Shown here one piece after another: positions 44,489 through 52,956 of a stretch of 64,000 nucleotides of DNA (position 1 is its first letter; each line of letters starts with the position of its first letter). The translations under genes were made by a program, and so were the position numbers. The stretch lies in NCBI GenBank assembly GCA_902617895.1, contig CACMYJ010000003.1, positions 62,001 through 126,000 of the forward strand, read 5' to 3'. Below the pieces are notes generated by a model. The model worked only from the letters and a program-made list of their open reading frames with translations. It had not been told where the DNA came from and did not search any database. The stretch is from an uncultured Pelagibacteraceae bacterium. GTDB taxonomy: Bacteria; Pseudomonadota; Alphaproteobacteria; Pelagibacterales; Pelagibacteraceae.

Positions 44489-45952
44489 TTAATTTTTTTG
44501 TCTTCTCAAAAATGCTGGAATTTCTAAATCATCTTCTTCTTCTCTTGTTGTGCTTGTTTCAGTTGATAATGATGTTTCTTCTTCAGTTTCACTAATTGAT
44601 CCATCAGAATTAAATAGCTCAGGTGTTTCTTCATCAAAATCAAAATTCTCCAATCCATTTGATGGAGATGAGTTACTTTCATCTGTTTCAAAAGACTGCT
44701 CGGAAGCTGTGGATGCTTCATTCTCTACAGTATTTATTTCCTCCGCAATATTTGTCGAACTTACTAATTCTTCTGAATTATCAGTTTCAGATTTTGCTTG
44801 ACTTTCAGTTTCAGCTTTAATCTCTTCTTCTATTTTAAGAGCATTTGCCCCATTAGTCATGATTGAGCTGTTTTGGTTAGAAAATGTAAAAGCTTGAGAA
44901 GAACCTGTGTTAGAAAAATCAGAATATCCAGGATTTCTATTTTGTATTCTATGAACCATATTAATGACTGATTTTGGCTCTGGTTGTTGGCCATCCAGAG
45001 AAGTAGCTACTATTGAAACTCTCATTAAACCATCTAGACTCTCATCTGTAATTGCTCCAATTATCAGTTCTGCTTCTGGATCTACTTCAGCTCTAACTTT
45101 ATTAACAGCTTCATCTACCTCAAAAAGTTTAAGATCCTTTCCTCCAGTGATATTTACTAATAATCCTTTAGCTCCTTTTAATGTGTAGTCGTCTATAAGA
45201 GGATTGCTAATAGCCATCTCCGCAGCTTTAACTGCTCTACCTTCGCCTTCGGCCTGACCAGTACCCATCATGGCCTTACCCATCGAACTCATTACTGTTT
45301 CAACATCAGCAAAATCTAAATTTATTAATCCAGGTCTTACCATTAGATCAGTAATGCTTTGAACTCCATGCTTTAGTACATCATTAGATAATAAAAACGA
45401 TTCTTCAAATGTAGTTTGTTCACTTGCAATTTTGAATAAATTTTGATTTGGAACTACAATTATAGTGTCTACATGTTTTCTTAATTCCTCAAGACCTTGA
45501 TTTGCTTTTCTCATTCTTGAAGGACCTTCATATAAGAAAGGTAGGGTAACAACTCCAATCGTTAATATATTTAATTCTTTAGCAGCACGAGCAATAACAT
45601 GGGCAGCACCCGTTCCAGTTCCACCACCCATCCCTGCAGTTATGAAAACCATATTAGATCCTTGAAGAACATTAACAATTTCATTTAAGGATTCATCAGC
45701 AGCAGCTTCGCCTATATCTAATTTTGCTCCAGCACCTAATCCTTTTGTTAAATTTAATCCCATTTGGATTTTAGTTTGTGCATGGCTTAGTCTTAAATCT
45801 TGCGCATCAGTATTTACAGCTATGAACTCGACTCCTTGCAAACCTGATTCTATCATTCCATTAATTGCATTTCCTCCTGCTCCTCCAATCCCAAGAACTA
45901 ATATTCTAGGTTTTAACTCTTTTATATCTGGTGTTTTAAAATTAATTGTCAT
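44489..45952 (-). CDS. ftsZ: FtsZ, tubulin-like division GTPase
   Basis: The 487-aa protein has GTPase signatures [15 protein letters not shown] near residue 20, [15 protein letters not shown] near residue 107 and the T7 loop [21 protein letters not shown] long acidic, serine-rich linker (about residues 365-470) leads to the conserved tail [11 protein letters not shown] that binds FtsA and other partners. The gene is out of its usual place: it lies between mraZ and rsmH at the start of the dcw cluster instead of after ftsA. Starting 10 nt after mraZ, it is probably under the MraZ-box promoter. Confidence 0.97.
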   Translation of the reverse strand: MTINFKTPDIKELKPRILVLGIGGAGGNAINGMIESGLQGVEFIAVNTDAQDLRLSHAQTKIQMGLNLTKGLGAGAKLDIGEAAADESLNEIVNVLQGSNMVFITAGMGGGTGTGAAHVIARAAKELNILTIGVVTLPFLYEGPSRMRKANQGLEELRKHVDTIIVVPNQNLFKIASEQTTFEESFLLSNDVLKHGVQSITDLMVRPGLINLDFADVETVMSSMGKAMMGTGQAEGEGRAVKAAEMAISNPLIDDYTLKGAKGLLVNITGGKDLKLFEVDEAVNKVRAEVDPEAELIIGAITDESLDGLMRVSIVATSLDGQQPEPKSVINMVHRIQNRNPGYSDFSNTGSSQAFTFSNQNSSIMTNGANALKIEEEIKAETESQAKSETDNSEELVSSTNIAEEINTVENEASTASEQSFETDESNSSPSNGLENFDFDEETPELFNSDGSISETEEETSLSTETSTTREEEDDLEIPAFLRRQKN

Positions 45953-45962
45953 TTATCCCCCG

Positions 45963-46418
45963 TTAGTTATTAAGTTTTTGCTCCCATTTAAGGTTAGCCC
46001 TATTAATGTTAGATTTTTTTCTAGCAGTGACCCTAAATTTTTCAAAACTTGTTGGTTCCCATATTTGGAAGGTTTTTCCCTGACCAACAAACAACATACT
46101 ATTTTTTATTTTTGCATGTCTTAATAATTTTTCTGTAATGAGAATTCTTCCCTCGCTATCAAATTGTAAGTTAATACTTTCTGACAGTATTGAGGTTGCA
46201 AAATAATCTTTCTTATCCTCAAATGGACTTAAAGTGTCTATTGCATTAGAAATTTTTTCAATTCGATCTTGAGGCCAAGCCTCAATTGACTGATTATTAA
46301 ATGATGGAAAACATACGATTCCGTTGTATCCCATATTGGAGAGATAGCTTCTAAAACTAGCAGGCACGGACACCCTTCCTTTTTTGTCTAATTTGTTTTC
46401 GTATGTAGATAAAAACAT
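45963..46418 (-). CDS. mraZ: MraZ, transcriptional regulator of the dcw cluster
   Basis: A 151-aa protein with two AbrB/MazE-like repeats: FLSTYENKLDKKGRVSVPAS at the N-terminus and LQFDSEGRILITEKLLRHA near residue 85, each with the DxxGR core. MraZ forms a ring that binds repeated TGGGN sites and represses its own operon. Three such sites lie 19-44 bp upstream of this gene. It is the first gene of the long dcw run. Confidence 0.94.
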   Translation of the reverse strand: MFLSTYENKLDKKGRVSVPASFRSYLSNMGYNGIVCFPSFNNQSIEAWPQDRIEKISNAIDTLSPFEDKKDYFATSILSESINLQFDSEGRILITEKLLRHAKIKNSMLFVGQGKTFQIWEPTSFEKFRVTARKKSNINRANLKWEQKLNN

Positions 46419-46437
46419 AATCCATAAATTCCATATT

Positions 46438-46462
46438 TGGGATTTTATGGGATATTATGGGT
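46438..46462. promoter_or_regulatory. MraZ binding boxes: three TGGGN repeats with 5-nt spacers
   Basis: On the plus strand the sequence is TGGGA-N5-TGGGA-N5-TGGGT, the spacing described for E. coli MraZ operators. The repeats read in the direction opposite to mraZ transcription. They cover the predicted -10 hexamer, so binding should repress. Confidence 0.7.
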
Positions 46463-46480
46463 TTTAAATTTAATCGTCAA
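46452..46480 (-). promoter_or_regulatory. Predicted promoter of mraZ and the dcw cluster
   Basis: On the minus strand TTGACG (46480-46475) is followed by a 17-bp spacer and TAATAT (46457-46452). An alternative -10, CATAAT, lies two bases earlier with a 15-bp spacer. Both are inside the MraZ box array. Confidence 0.5.
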
Positions 46481-46597
46481 CACCTAATATTATATTATAG
46501 TCGAGTATTCTTGATTTGTTCTAAACTTCTGCAATGCAGCTAAATAGAAATTTTGATTTAATTTAATAAGAGATAAGAATTATAAGGTTGTGATTTT

Positions 46598-46953
46598 GCC
46601 AGATAAAATATAAGCCGGGTTCTGTCATTTAAACTTATCATTTCTCTAGACCTCAAATCACTTTGAGGTTCAAGCAACTAACCCAGATGACTAGCCAAAG
46701 ACTGCTTTTCGTTATTTCTAACAGTGTCATCTCTACTCAGTCTTGCTCCCAGTGGGGTTTTCCATGCGCTAGCTGTTACCAACTTAGCCGGTGTGCTCTT
46801 ACCACACCTTTTCACCCTTGCCTTGATAAGGCGGTTTATTTTCTGTGGCACTATCCCTAGGGTCGCCCCCGCCAGCCATTAACTGGCACTGTGTCTTTGT
46901 AGAGCCCGGACTTTCCTCTTTAATAAATTAAAGCGATAAGTCTTTTATCTGGC
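46598..46953 (-). ncRNA. rnpB: RNase P RNA, bacterial class A
   Basis: The minus strand carries the conserved 5' block GAGGAAAGTCCGGGCT and the 3' block ACAGAACCCGGCTTA, together with GGTAAGAGCACACCGG and other core sequence. The ends pair perfectly as helix P1 (GCCAGATAAAA with TTTTATCTGGC), which sets the limits to about 356 nt. It is the catalytic RNA that matures tRNA 5' ends. ORF 46663-46860 in the track is a shadow of this RNA. The remaining non-coding bases between mraZ and rnpB (46481-46597) show only a short CTGCA/TGCAG palindrome. Confidence 0.97.
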
Positions 46954-46959
46954 TTGTGC

Positions 46960-46987
46960 ACAATATTAATTTTTTAGTAAAATTCAA
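46960..46987 (-). promoter_or_regulatory. Predicted rnpB promoter
   Basis: On the minus strand TTGAAT (46987-46982), a 16-bp spacer and TATTGT (46965-46960) end 6 nt before the first base of helix P1, matching the expected start of the RNA. Confidence 0.5.
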
Positions 46988-46994
46988 TTATTTA

Positions 46995-47738
46995 TTATTT
47001 AAGATTTTTAAGGGATTTTGCTATTATAAAGCATTCTAAATCTAGTTTTCCATCTACTTTCTCAGGTCTAAATCTCATCTGGAAAACTTTAGTCAATTGT
47101 TTTATTTGAAAGGATTTCGAATAGTTAATCCTATAGCCTATTTTGGTTAAATACTTACTAAACTTTTGTAAGTCAAATTTTGGTATTTTTTTCATTAAAA
47201 ATTTTTTTTTATAATTAATATCATGCCACATGCCAATTTTGTTTTTACTCAAAAGTTTCCAGGGAAATTTTTCTCCTGGATCTACTTTTCTTGAAGGGGC
47301 TATATCTGAATGGCCTAGTATATTTTTTTTATTAATTTTATATTTTTTAATTAAGGTTTTTGAAATATTAATTAAAGTTTTAATTTGTTTATCGTTAAAC
47401 TTTCTATATCCATGTTTATGACCGGGATTTGAGATTTCAATACCTATTGAGTTGTGATTTAGAGATTTGTCATTTCGCCAATTTGACTTACCAGCATGCC
47501 AAGCTGTATATAAATCTGGAACCATTTGTATTAATTTACCTGATGAAGTTATATAATAATGACAACTTACATTAGAATTAAAACTTGTTAATTTTTTAAT
47601 TGCTAATTTATCATTTTTCATTCCAGTATAATGAAAGATTAAATACTTTATTTTATTTTTATGTCTTTTTTTTAAATCAAAATTTGGAGAGTAATTAATG
47701 GTCATTTTTTCAACATTTTTTTGCATTATTTCAAACAT
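46995..47738 (-). CDS. N-acetylmuramoyl-L-alanine amidase (Amidase_2, AmpD/AmiD-like)
   Basis: The 247-aa protein has an amidase_2 domain: first zinc His in LIFHYTGM near residue 36, VSCHYYITSSGKLIQMVPD, AWHAGKSNWR, and the second zinc His plus Asp in GHSDIAPSRKVDPGEKFPW near residue 143. The C-terminal part may be a peptidoglycan-binding domain. It cleaves the bond between MurNAc and the stem peptide. There is no signal peptide at this start, so a cytoplasmic AmpD-like recycling role is possible; the start could also be the ATG at 47705 (MTINYSPNF). Confidence 0.85.
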   Translation of the reverse strand: MFEIMQKNVEKMTINYSPNFDLKKRHKNKIKYLIFHYTGMKNDKLAIKKLTSFNSNVSCHYYITSSGKLIQMVPDLYTAWHAGKSNWRNDKSLNHNSIGIEISNPGHKHGYRKFNDKQIKTLINISKTLIKKYKINKKNILGHSDIAPSRKVDPGEKFPWKLLSKNKIGMWHDINYKKKFLMKKIPKFDLQKFSKYLTKIGYRINYSKSFQIKQLTKVFQMRFRPEKVDGKLDLECFIIAKSLKNLK

Positions 47739-47778
47739 TTAAATCTTTTAATTAATATAAGATATAATATAAACGTCA

Positions 47779-48585
47779 TTGATGAAAAAATTTTTAAAAG
47801 TATTCATAATCTCAATAATTTTTCAAGTTATAACACTAAATGTTTTTGCTGGATCTGATGGTACATTAGAAATAAATAATAAAACTAAAGACCAAAATGT
47901 TGAGGTTAAGGATTGTTTTGAAACTGTAAACAGAGCTATTTTTAGCTTCAACCAAGGTCTAGACAAAGTTTTTTTTAAACCTATTGCAAAAGGTTATCGA
48001 TACTTACCAAAACCAATAAGATCAGGAACGGGCAATGCTTTAAATAATTTATCAAATCTTGTGACCATTCCTAACAATATATTGCAAGGTCAATTTAAAG
48101 AAGCTGGTGTAAATAGTTTAAGATTTTCAATTAATACCACGCTTGGTATTGCCGGAATTTTTGATGTCGCTTCATATTATGGGTTAAATAAGCTTGACAA
48201 AGAAGACTATGGCCAAACTTTAGGGTCTTGGGGTGTAAAAGAAGGATGTTATTTTGTATTGCCAGTTTTAGGTCCTACAACTGTAAGGGACTCGCTAGGT
48301 TCAATTGTTAATTTAGCCGGTGGAGATCCATGGTACAATGTTACAATAGGAGCTGATACAAAATTTTTTGAAAATTCAGATTACTATTATTCAAGATTAA
48401 CCTCTGGTGTTAATTTTAGAGCAAAAAATTTGGAGGCATTTGATAACCTTGAAAAAAATTCATTAGATCTTTATGCATCTGTAAGGAGTTTATATTTACA
48501 AGATAGACAAAGAAAAATTCAAAATTCGGATGAAATAACAGAAACAATGAATGATGATGATTGGGAAGAAATAGATATCCAATAA
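47779..48585 (+). CDS. mlaA: MlaA (VacJ) outer-membrane phospholipid-transport protein
   Basis: A 268-aa protein with the MlaA signature: CFETVNRAIFSFNQGLDKV near residue 41, PKPIRSGTGNALNNLSNLV, and the DFGQTLG-like DYGQTLGSWGVKEGCYFVLP followed by LGPTTVRDSLG. MlaA extracts misplaced phospholipids from the outer leaflet of the outer membrane. The signal peptide ends at VFA without a lipobox cysteine, so the product appears not to be a lipoprotein. Cotranscribed with mlaC 6 nt downstream. Confidence 0.92.
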   Translation: MMKKFLKVFIISIIFQVITLNVFAGSDGTLEINNKTKDQNVEVKDCFETVNRAIFSFNQGLDKVFFKPIAKGYRYLPKPIRSGTGNALNNLSNLVTIPNNILQGQFKEAGVNSLRFSINTTLGIAGIFDVASYYGLNKLDKEDYGQTLGSWGVKEGCYFVLPVLGPTTVRDSLGSIVNLAGGDPWYNVTIGADTKFFENSDYYYSRLTSGVNFRAKNLEAFDNLEKNSLDLYASVRSLYLQDRQRKIQNSDEITETMNDDDWEEIDIQ

Positions 48586-48591
48586 TTATTA

Positions 48592-49182
48592 ATGTTTCAA
48601 ATCAAAAAAATTCTAATTATTTTTTTAATTACTTCTTTGACTACTCCTTTAGCATCTAAGGAACCAACTATATTAATAACAGAAATAGTCAATGAAGCAT
48701 CTATGATTTTATCTAGTAACGATCCAGTCGAGTCTAAAATAATTAAATTAAACAATATTGCTGAAACCAACGTAGATATTGAAGGTATTGGAATGTACAC
48801 GTTGGGAAAATACCGTAAAAATTTAAATGAAAATCAGAAAATTAAATATAAGAAACTTTTTAATAGTTATTTTTTGAAAAGCTTTTCAAGTAGATTAGTT
48901 GATTATTCAAATCCAAAAATTAGCATAGTTTCTGAAAAAAAAATAAATGAAAAATATACGATTGTAAATACTGTTTTAGAAGCGACTGCAAAAAATCCTG
49001 AAATAAAAATTGACTGGAGAATTTACACAAAAAATCCAGAGAGACCTTTAATAAGAGATCTTATAGTTGAGGGTTTGAGTTTAGCAAGAACTCAAAAAGA
49101 AGAATTTAAATCAATACTACAAAATAATAATGAAGATATTGATTATTTATTTAAATCTCTTGAGGAATTTATTATCAAGTAG
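48592..49182 (+). CDS. mlaC: MlaC-type periplasmic phospholipid shuttle (Ttg2D)
   Basis: A 196-aa exported protein with signal peptide (KKILIIFLITSLTTPLAS) and the MlaC pattern GMYTLGKYRKNLNENQKIKY...FNSYFLKSFSSRL. WRIYTKNPERPLIRDLIVEG and a C-terminal helix follow. It ferries phospholipid between MlaA and the MlaFEDB complex, whose genes are not in this window. Its TAG stop is immediately followed by the 3' CCA of a tRNA on the other strand. Confidence 0.9.
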   Translation: MFQIKKILIIFLITSLTTPLASKEPTILITEIVNEASMILSSNDPVESKIIKLNNIAETNVDIEGIGMYTLGKYRKNLNENQKIKYKKLFNSYFLKSFSSRLVDYSNPKISIVSEKKINEKYTIVNTVLEATAKNPEIKIDWRIYTKNPERPLIRDLIVEGLSLARTQKEEFKSILQNNNEDIDYLFKSLEEFIIK

Positions 49183-49259
49183 TGGTGGGCCCGCCAGGAC
49201 TCGAACCTGGGACCAATACATTATGAGTGTACTGCTCTAACCAACTGAGCTACAGGCCC
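49183..49259 (-). tRNA. tRNA with CAU anticodon, probably tRNA-Ile2 (lysidine type)
   Basis: A 77-nt cloverleaf with encoded CCA: acceptor GGGCCTG/CGGGCCC, D-arm GCTC/GAGC, anticodon stem GTACA/TGTAT with loop CTCATAA, and a standard T-arm CCAGG-TTCGAGT-CCTGG. The overall sequence, notably CTCATAAT followed by TTGGTC, resembles E. coli tRNA-Ile2, where C34 is changed to lysidine. Elongator tRNA-Met is the alternative. Confidence 0.9.
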
Positions 49260-49356
49260 TAAATTGAAGGTTTTTTACAATAACTATTGTGCTCTAGCAA
49301 GAAATAAAACTGAATTTAAAAATTTTAGTTTTTTAACTAATTAAGTATAGTTATTT

Positions 49357-50973
49357 ATGGAAAAATCAAAGGGCAATTTCTTAGCAAAAGAAATAAATAA
49401 AATTTTGAATTTTTATAAGTTAGGTGACTTTCACTCAATTGTGAGTATATCAAAAAAACTTTTAAAAAAATATCCAGAATTTAGTCCACTTTATAATTTT
49501 TTAGGCATAAGTTACAGACAACTTGGAGACATAAAACTTGCTGAGAAAATACTTTTGGAAGGTTATTCAAAAGATCCAAAAAATCCTGGAATATTGACGA
49601 ATTTAGGATCGATTTACAGAATAAAAAAAAATAAAAGAGACTCATTAAGATACTTTGAAGAGTCTTTTAGAATAAATCCTAATGATATTGCGCTTTTAGT
49701 CAATTATGCAAATGCATTAGGTGATTTTAATAAAGTTCAAGATTCAATTAGTCTTTTAGAAAAGGCTAGGCTTATTGACAAAAATAATCAAACCGTACTG
49801 ATCAATCTTGCGAGTTTCTATCAAAACTTAGGAAGATTTGAAGACGCAAGAAATTTATTAATAGAAATTATTCAAAAATTTCCAGGTTTAACAGTTCCTC
49901 ACAAATTGCTTTCCGATATTACTAGATATAAAGTTAACGATAAACATCATTTACAAATGCTTAATCATGCCGAATACATGGATAAAGACAATCAAAAATA
50001 TACCGATGAATTAAAATATCCTTTATATTTTGGACTTGCAAAATCATTTGAAGATCAAAAAGATTATAAAAATTCATTCAAATGGTTAAAAAAAGGAAAT
50101 GATATAAAAAAATTGCTAATTACACAAAATGCTAAAAGATTAAATCAAAAAAATCCAATTGAAAAAGAAATATATTTTTTAAATACTGTAAAAGAAATTT
50201 TTCAAAATATTGATATTACAAAGTACGATAATGAAAACAAAAGTGGAAAAAATTTAATATTTATTCTTGGATTACCTAGATCTGGAACAACATTAACTCA
50301 TCAAATTATTGCATCTCATTCTAAAACTTTTGGCGGTGGAGAACTTAATTTGCTTACCCGCGCAGTATATGATAATATAGATAATCCAATATTCTTGGAT
50401 ATTTTCAAAAAATATAATTTTCAAAAATTAAAAAATTTAGTTGAAAATTATAACAACAATTGCAGAGATTTAAGTAATGAAGGGAAAATTATAGTTGATA
50501 AATCTCCAATGAATTTTAGAATGCTTGGATTTATTAGAATGCTGTTCCCACAGTCTAAAATTATTCATTGTACTCGTGAAGCTAAGGATAACTGTTTATC
50601 CATTTATAAAAATGTTTTTTATGAATCAAATATTCCATGGAGTTATGATATAAGTGATTTAACAACATATTACGGGGAATACAAAAAAATAATGAACTTT
50701 TGGAATACAAAAATGCCGGGTTTTATTTTTAATTCGAGCTATGAGTTATTGGTAAAAAATCAGGAGACTCAGTCTAAAAAAATGTTAAATTTTTGTAACT
50801 TAAATTGGGAAAAAGAAACATTAAAATATTACCAAAAAAATATTCCAATACAAACCTTAAGTATAGAACAAGCAAGAAATCCCGTTTACAAAACATCTTT
50901 AAAAACTTATGAAAATTATTCTGAGTTTTTAAATTTCAATGAAATAGATAAGATAGAGAAAAAATATACTTAA
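49357..50973 (+). CDS. TPR-repeat sulfotransferase
   Basis: A 538-aa protein. Residues about 15-210 consist of tetratricopeptide repeats (for example PLYNFLGISYRQLGDIKLAE and LLVNYANALGDFNKVQDSI). Residues about 300-520 form a sulfotransferase domain with the 5'-phosphosulfate loop LGLPRSGTTLTHQIIASH near residue 305 and the 3'-phosphate region IIHCTREAKDNCLSIYKNV near residue 405. It should transfer sulfate from PAPS to a protein or glycan; the acceptor is unknown. TPR-sulfotransferases are common in marine alphaproteobacteria. No sulfate-activation genes are nearby. Confidence 0.88.
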   Translation: MEKSKGNFLAKEINKILNFYKLGDFHSIVSISKKLLKKYPEFSPLYNFLGISYRQLGDIKLAEKILLEGYSKDPKNPGILTNLGSIYRIKKNKRDSLRYFEESFRINPNDIALLVNYANALGDFNKVQDSISLLEKARLIDKNNQTVLINLASFYQNLGRFEDARNLLIEIIQKFPGLTVPHKLLSDITRYKVNDKHHLQMLNHAEYMDKDNQKYTDELKYPLYFGLAKSFEDQKDYKNSFKWLKKGNDIKKLLITQNAKRLNQKNPIEKEIYFLNTVKEIFQNIDITKYDNENKSGKNLIFILGLPRSGTTLTHQIIASHSKTFGGGELNLLTRAVYDNIDNPIFLDIFKKYNFQKLKNLVENYNNNCRDLSNEGKIIVDKSPMNFRMLGFIRMLFPQSKIIHCTREAKDNCLSIYKNVFYESNIPWSYDISDLTTYYGEYKKIMNFWNTKMPGFIFNSSYELLVKNQETQSKKMLNFCNLNWEKETLKYYQKNIPIQTLSIEQARNPVYKTSLKTYENYSEFLNFNEIDKIEKKYT

Positions 50974-50982
50974 ATTTCAAAT

Positions 50983-51057
50983 TGGTGGGCCGTGTTGGTT
51001 ACGCTCCAACTACCCCTGCAATGTCAATGCAGTACTCTACTATTGAGCTAACGGCCC
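50983..51057 (-). tRNA. tRNA-Val (GAC) with a non-canonical T-loop
   Basis: A 75-nt cloverleaf with encoded CCA: acceptor GGGCCGT/ACGGCCC (7 perfect pairs), D-stem GCTC/GAGT, anticodon stem CTGCA/TGCAG with loop TTGACAT (anticodon GAC, Val), and T-stem GTTGG/CCAAC. The T-loop reads AGCGTAA instead of the usual TTCRANN, and the D-loop AATAGTA lacks the GG pair. It starts 1 nt after the rpoD stop, so it is probably processed from the rpoD message. Confidence 0.88.
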
Positions 51058-51058
51058 T

Positions 51059-52909
51059 TTAACTTTCTAGAAAACTTTTTAGTTGCTTTGATCTACTAGG
51101 GTGTTTTAACTTTCTAAGCGCCTTCGCCTCTATTTGACGAATTCTTTCCCTAGTTACAGAGAACTGCAACCCAACCTCTTCAAGGGTATGGTCTGTATTC
51201 ATGCCAACCCCAAAACGCATTCTTAAAACTCTTTCTTCTCTTGGAGTTAAGGTTGATAAAATTTTTGTTGTTGCTTCACTTAAATTTGATTTAATAGCTT
51301 GTTCAAGAGGAGCAAGAGCTTTAGTATCTTCAATAAAATCTCCCAAACTACTATCTTCTTCATCTCCAACAGGTTTTTCAAGCGAAACTGGCTCTTTAGA
51401 AATCTTAAGTACTTTTCTTACTTTATCTAATGGCATTCTTAATTTCTTTGCTAATTCTTCTGGAGTCGCTTCTCTACCAAACTCACTTAAAATCAGTCTT
51501 TGAGTTCTAACTATCTTGTTAATTGTTTCAATCATGTGAACTGGTATTCTTATTGTTCTAGCTTGATCTGCAATAGATCTAGTTATTGCCTGCCTTATCC
51601 ACCAAGTAGCATAAGTAGAAAATTTGTAACCCCTTCTGTATTCAAATTTATCAACTGCCTTCATCAATCCAATGTTTCCCTCTTGAATTAAATCTAAAAA
51701 TTGAAGACCTCTATTTGTATATTTTTTTGCTATTGAAATTACTAGTCTAAGATTAGCTTCAACCATTTCTTTTTTTGCGATACGAGATTCTTTTTCACCT
51801 TTCTGTACTCTGCTAACTAGTTGTTTGAATTCTGTTACTGAGAGACCTAGTCTGTTACTTATTTCAATTAATCTATCTTTAATATTTTTAAATTCAACTT
51901 TATATTTTTGAAAGAATTTCTTCCAAGTTTCATTAGTATCTAAGAAATTTTTTAAATTAGGATTTATTTCATTACCTACATAAAATTTTATAAATTCTTC
52001 TCTCGGAATTTTGTCATTTAAAGCAAGTCTTAACAGGTTACCTTCAAGGGAAATTATTTTACGATTTTCAACATAGTGTTTTTGTACCAATTCTTCCAAA
52101 ACTGAGGGTGATAATTGAAGTGTTTTTATATTTTCCAATATATCGTCTACAATTTTTTTATAATTTTTTTCTTTAGAGGGTGAAAATTGTCTTGATTTTA
52201 AAACACAGTCTAGCTTTTCATTCTGATATTTTGTTAATTTATTATAGTCTTTAGTTAAATTATAAATTGTTTTTAAAACTTTTGGTTTAATTTCAGTCTC
52301 CATCGCTGCAAGTGTTGGATTAAATTCGTCATCTTCAACGTTATTTCCATCATCTTCACTTTGATTATTATTATCTTCAGACTTTTTTTGTTTAGCACTT
52401 TGACCAGTATCTTCGTCTTCCATATAGTTAGTATCTATATCTATAATTTCTCTCACTAAGATCTCATCGTTTTGAAGTTGTTTATTCCATTCAAAAAATT
52501 GTTGAGCAGTTATTGGACTTTGGGATAATGCATTTAACATTACATCTTTACCCGCCTCTATTCGTTTTGCGATTGCAATTTCACCCTCTCTTGAAAGCAA
52601 TTCAACTCCCCCCATCTCTCTTAAATACATTCTAATGGGATCATCACTTTTTTCGATAGATTTACCCTCATCTTTTAATCCATTTTCTTTTTTTCGAAGT
52701 ACTTTAAAGTCAGCTTTTTTTTCAACTAAAATTACTTTTTCATCTAGGATATGTATGAAAGCTTGCTCGAGATTTTGATTCGATAAGTTTCTTTTTCCTA
52801 AGGATTTATTTAATTCTTCATAGGTTATAAAACCTCTATGGACACCTCTGCCCATTAACCTTGCAAATGATTTTGTAATTATACGTTCCACAATAAAAAA
52901 GTTCAGCAT
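51059..52909 (-). CDS. rpoD: RNA polymerase primary sigma factor (sigma-70)
   Basis: The 616-aa protein has region 1.1 ([17 protein letters not shown]) and region 1.2 ([21 protein letters not shown]). A long non-conserved insert with an acidic patch follows. Region 2 reads [59 protein letters not shown] (quoted in parts), and region 4 carries [13 protein letters not shown] and [20 protein letters not shown]. It directs housekeeping transcription. An internal ATG at 52855 with an AAGG upstream exists, but region 1.1 argues for the longer form. Third gene of the yqeY-dnaG-rpoD operon. Confidence 0.96.
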   Translation of the reverse strand: MLNFFIVERIITKSFARLMGRGVHRGFITYEELNKSLGKRNLSNQNLEQAFIHILDEKVILVEKKADFKVLRKKENGLKDEGKSIEKSDDPIRMYLREMGGVELLSREGEIAIAKRIEAGKDVMLNALSQSPITAQQFFEWNKQLQNDEILVREIIDIDTNYMEDEDTGQSAKQKKSEDNNNQSEDDGNNVEDDEFNPTLAAMETEIKPKVLKTIYNLTKDYNKLTKYQNEKLDCVLKSRQFSPSKEKNYKKIVDDILENIKTLQLSPSVLEELVQKHYVENRKIISLEGNLLRLALNDKIPREEFIKFYVGNEINPNLKNFLDTNETWKKFFQKYKVEFKNIKDRLIEISNRLGLSVTEFKQLVSRVQKGEKESRIAKKEMVEANLRLVISIAKKYTNRGLQFLDLIQEGNIGLMKAVDKFEYRRGYKFSTYATWWIRQAITRSIADQARTIRIPVHMIETINKIVRTQRLILSEFGREATPEELAKKLRMPLDKVRKVLKISKEPVSLEKPVGDEEDSSLGDFIEDTKALAPLEQAIKSNLSEATTKILSTLTPREERVLRMRFGVGMNTDHTLEEVGLQFSVTRERIRQIEAKALRKLKHPSRSKQLKSFLES

Positions 52910-52956
52910 GTATATAATGCTAAAATTAAAAAAATCTACGGGATTCTGATTGTTAT

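Noticed and set aside
44524-44820. Overlapping ORFs in the ftsZ C-terminal linker on both strands
   Set aside because: They are frame shadows of the acidic, serine-rich linker repeats; only the FtsZ frame keeps the conserved tail.
46507-46521. ATTC-N7-GTTC resembling an SOS box upstream of mraZ
   Set aside because: One mismatch in an 8-base pattern is expected by chance in this AT-rich spacer, and it does not overlap the predicted mraZ promoter.
46529-46539. CTGCA-A-TGCAG palindrome downstream of rnpB
   Set aside because: Loop of one base and no T-run; not a credible terminator or operator by itself.
46663-46860. 65-aa ORF on the plus strand
   Set aside because: It is antisense to the conserved core of RNase P RNA and has no protein features.
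49183-51057. Possible genomic island between two tRNA genes
   Set aside because: No integrase, no direct repeats of tRNA ends and no composition change; only one sulfotransferase gene lies between them.
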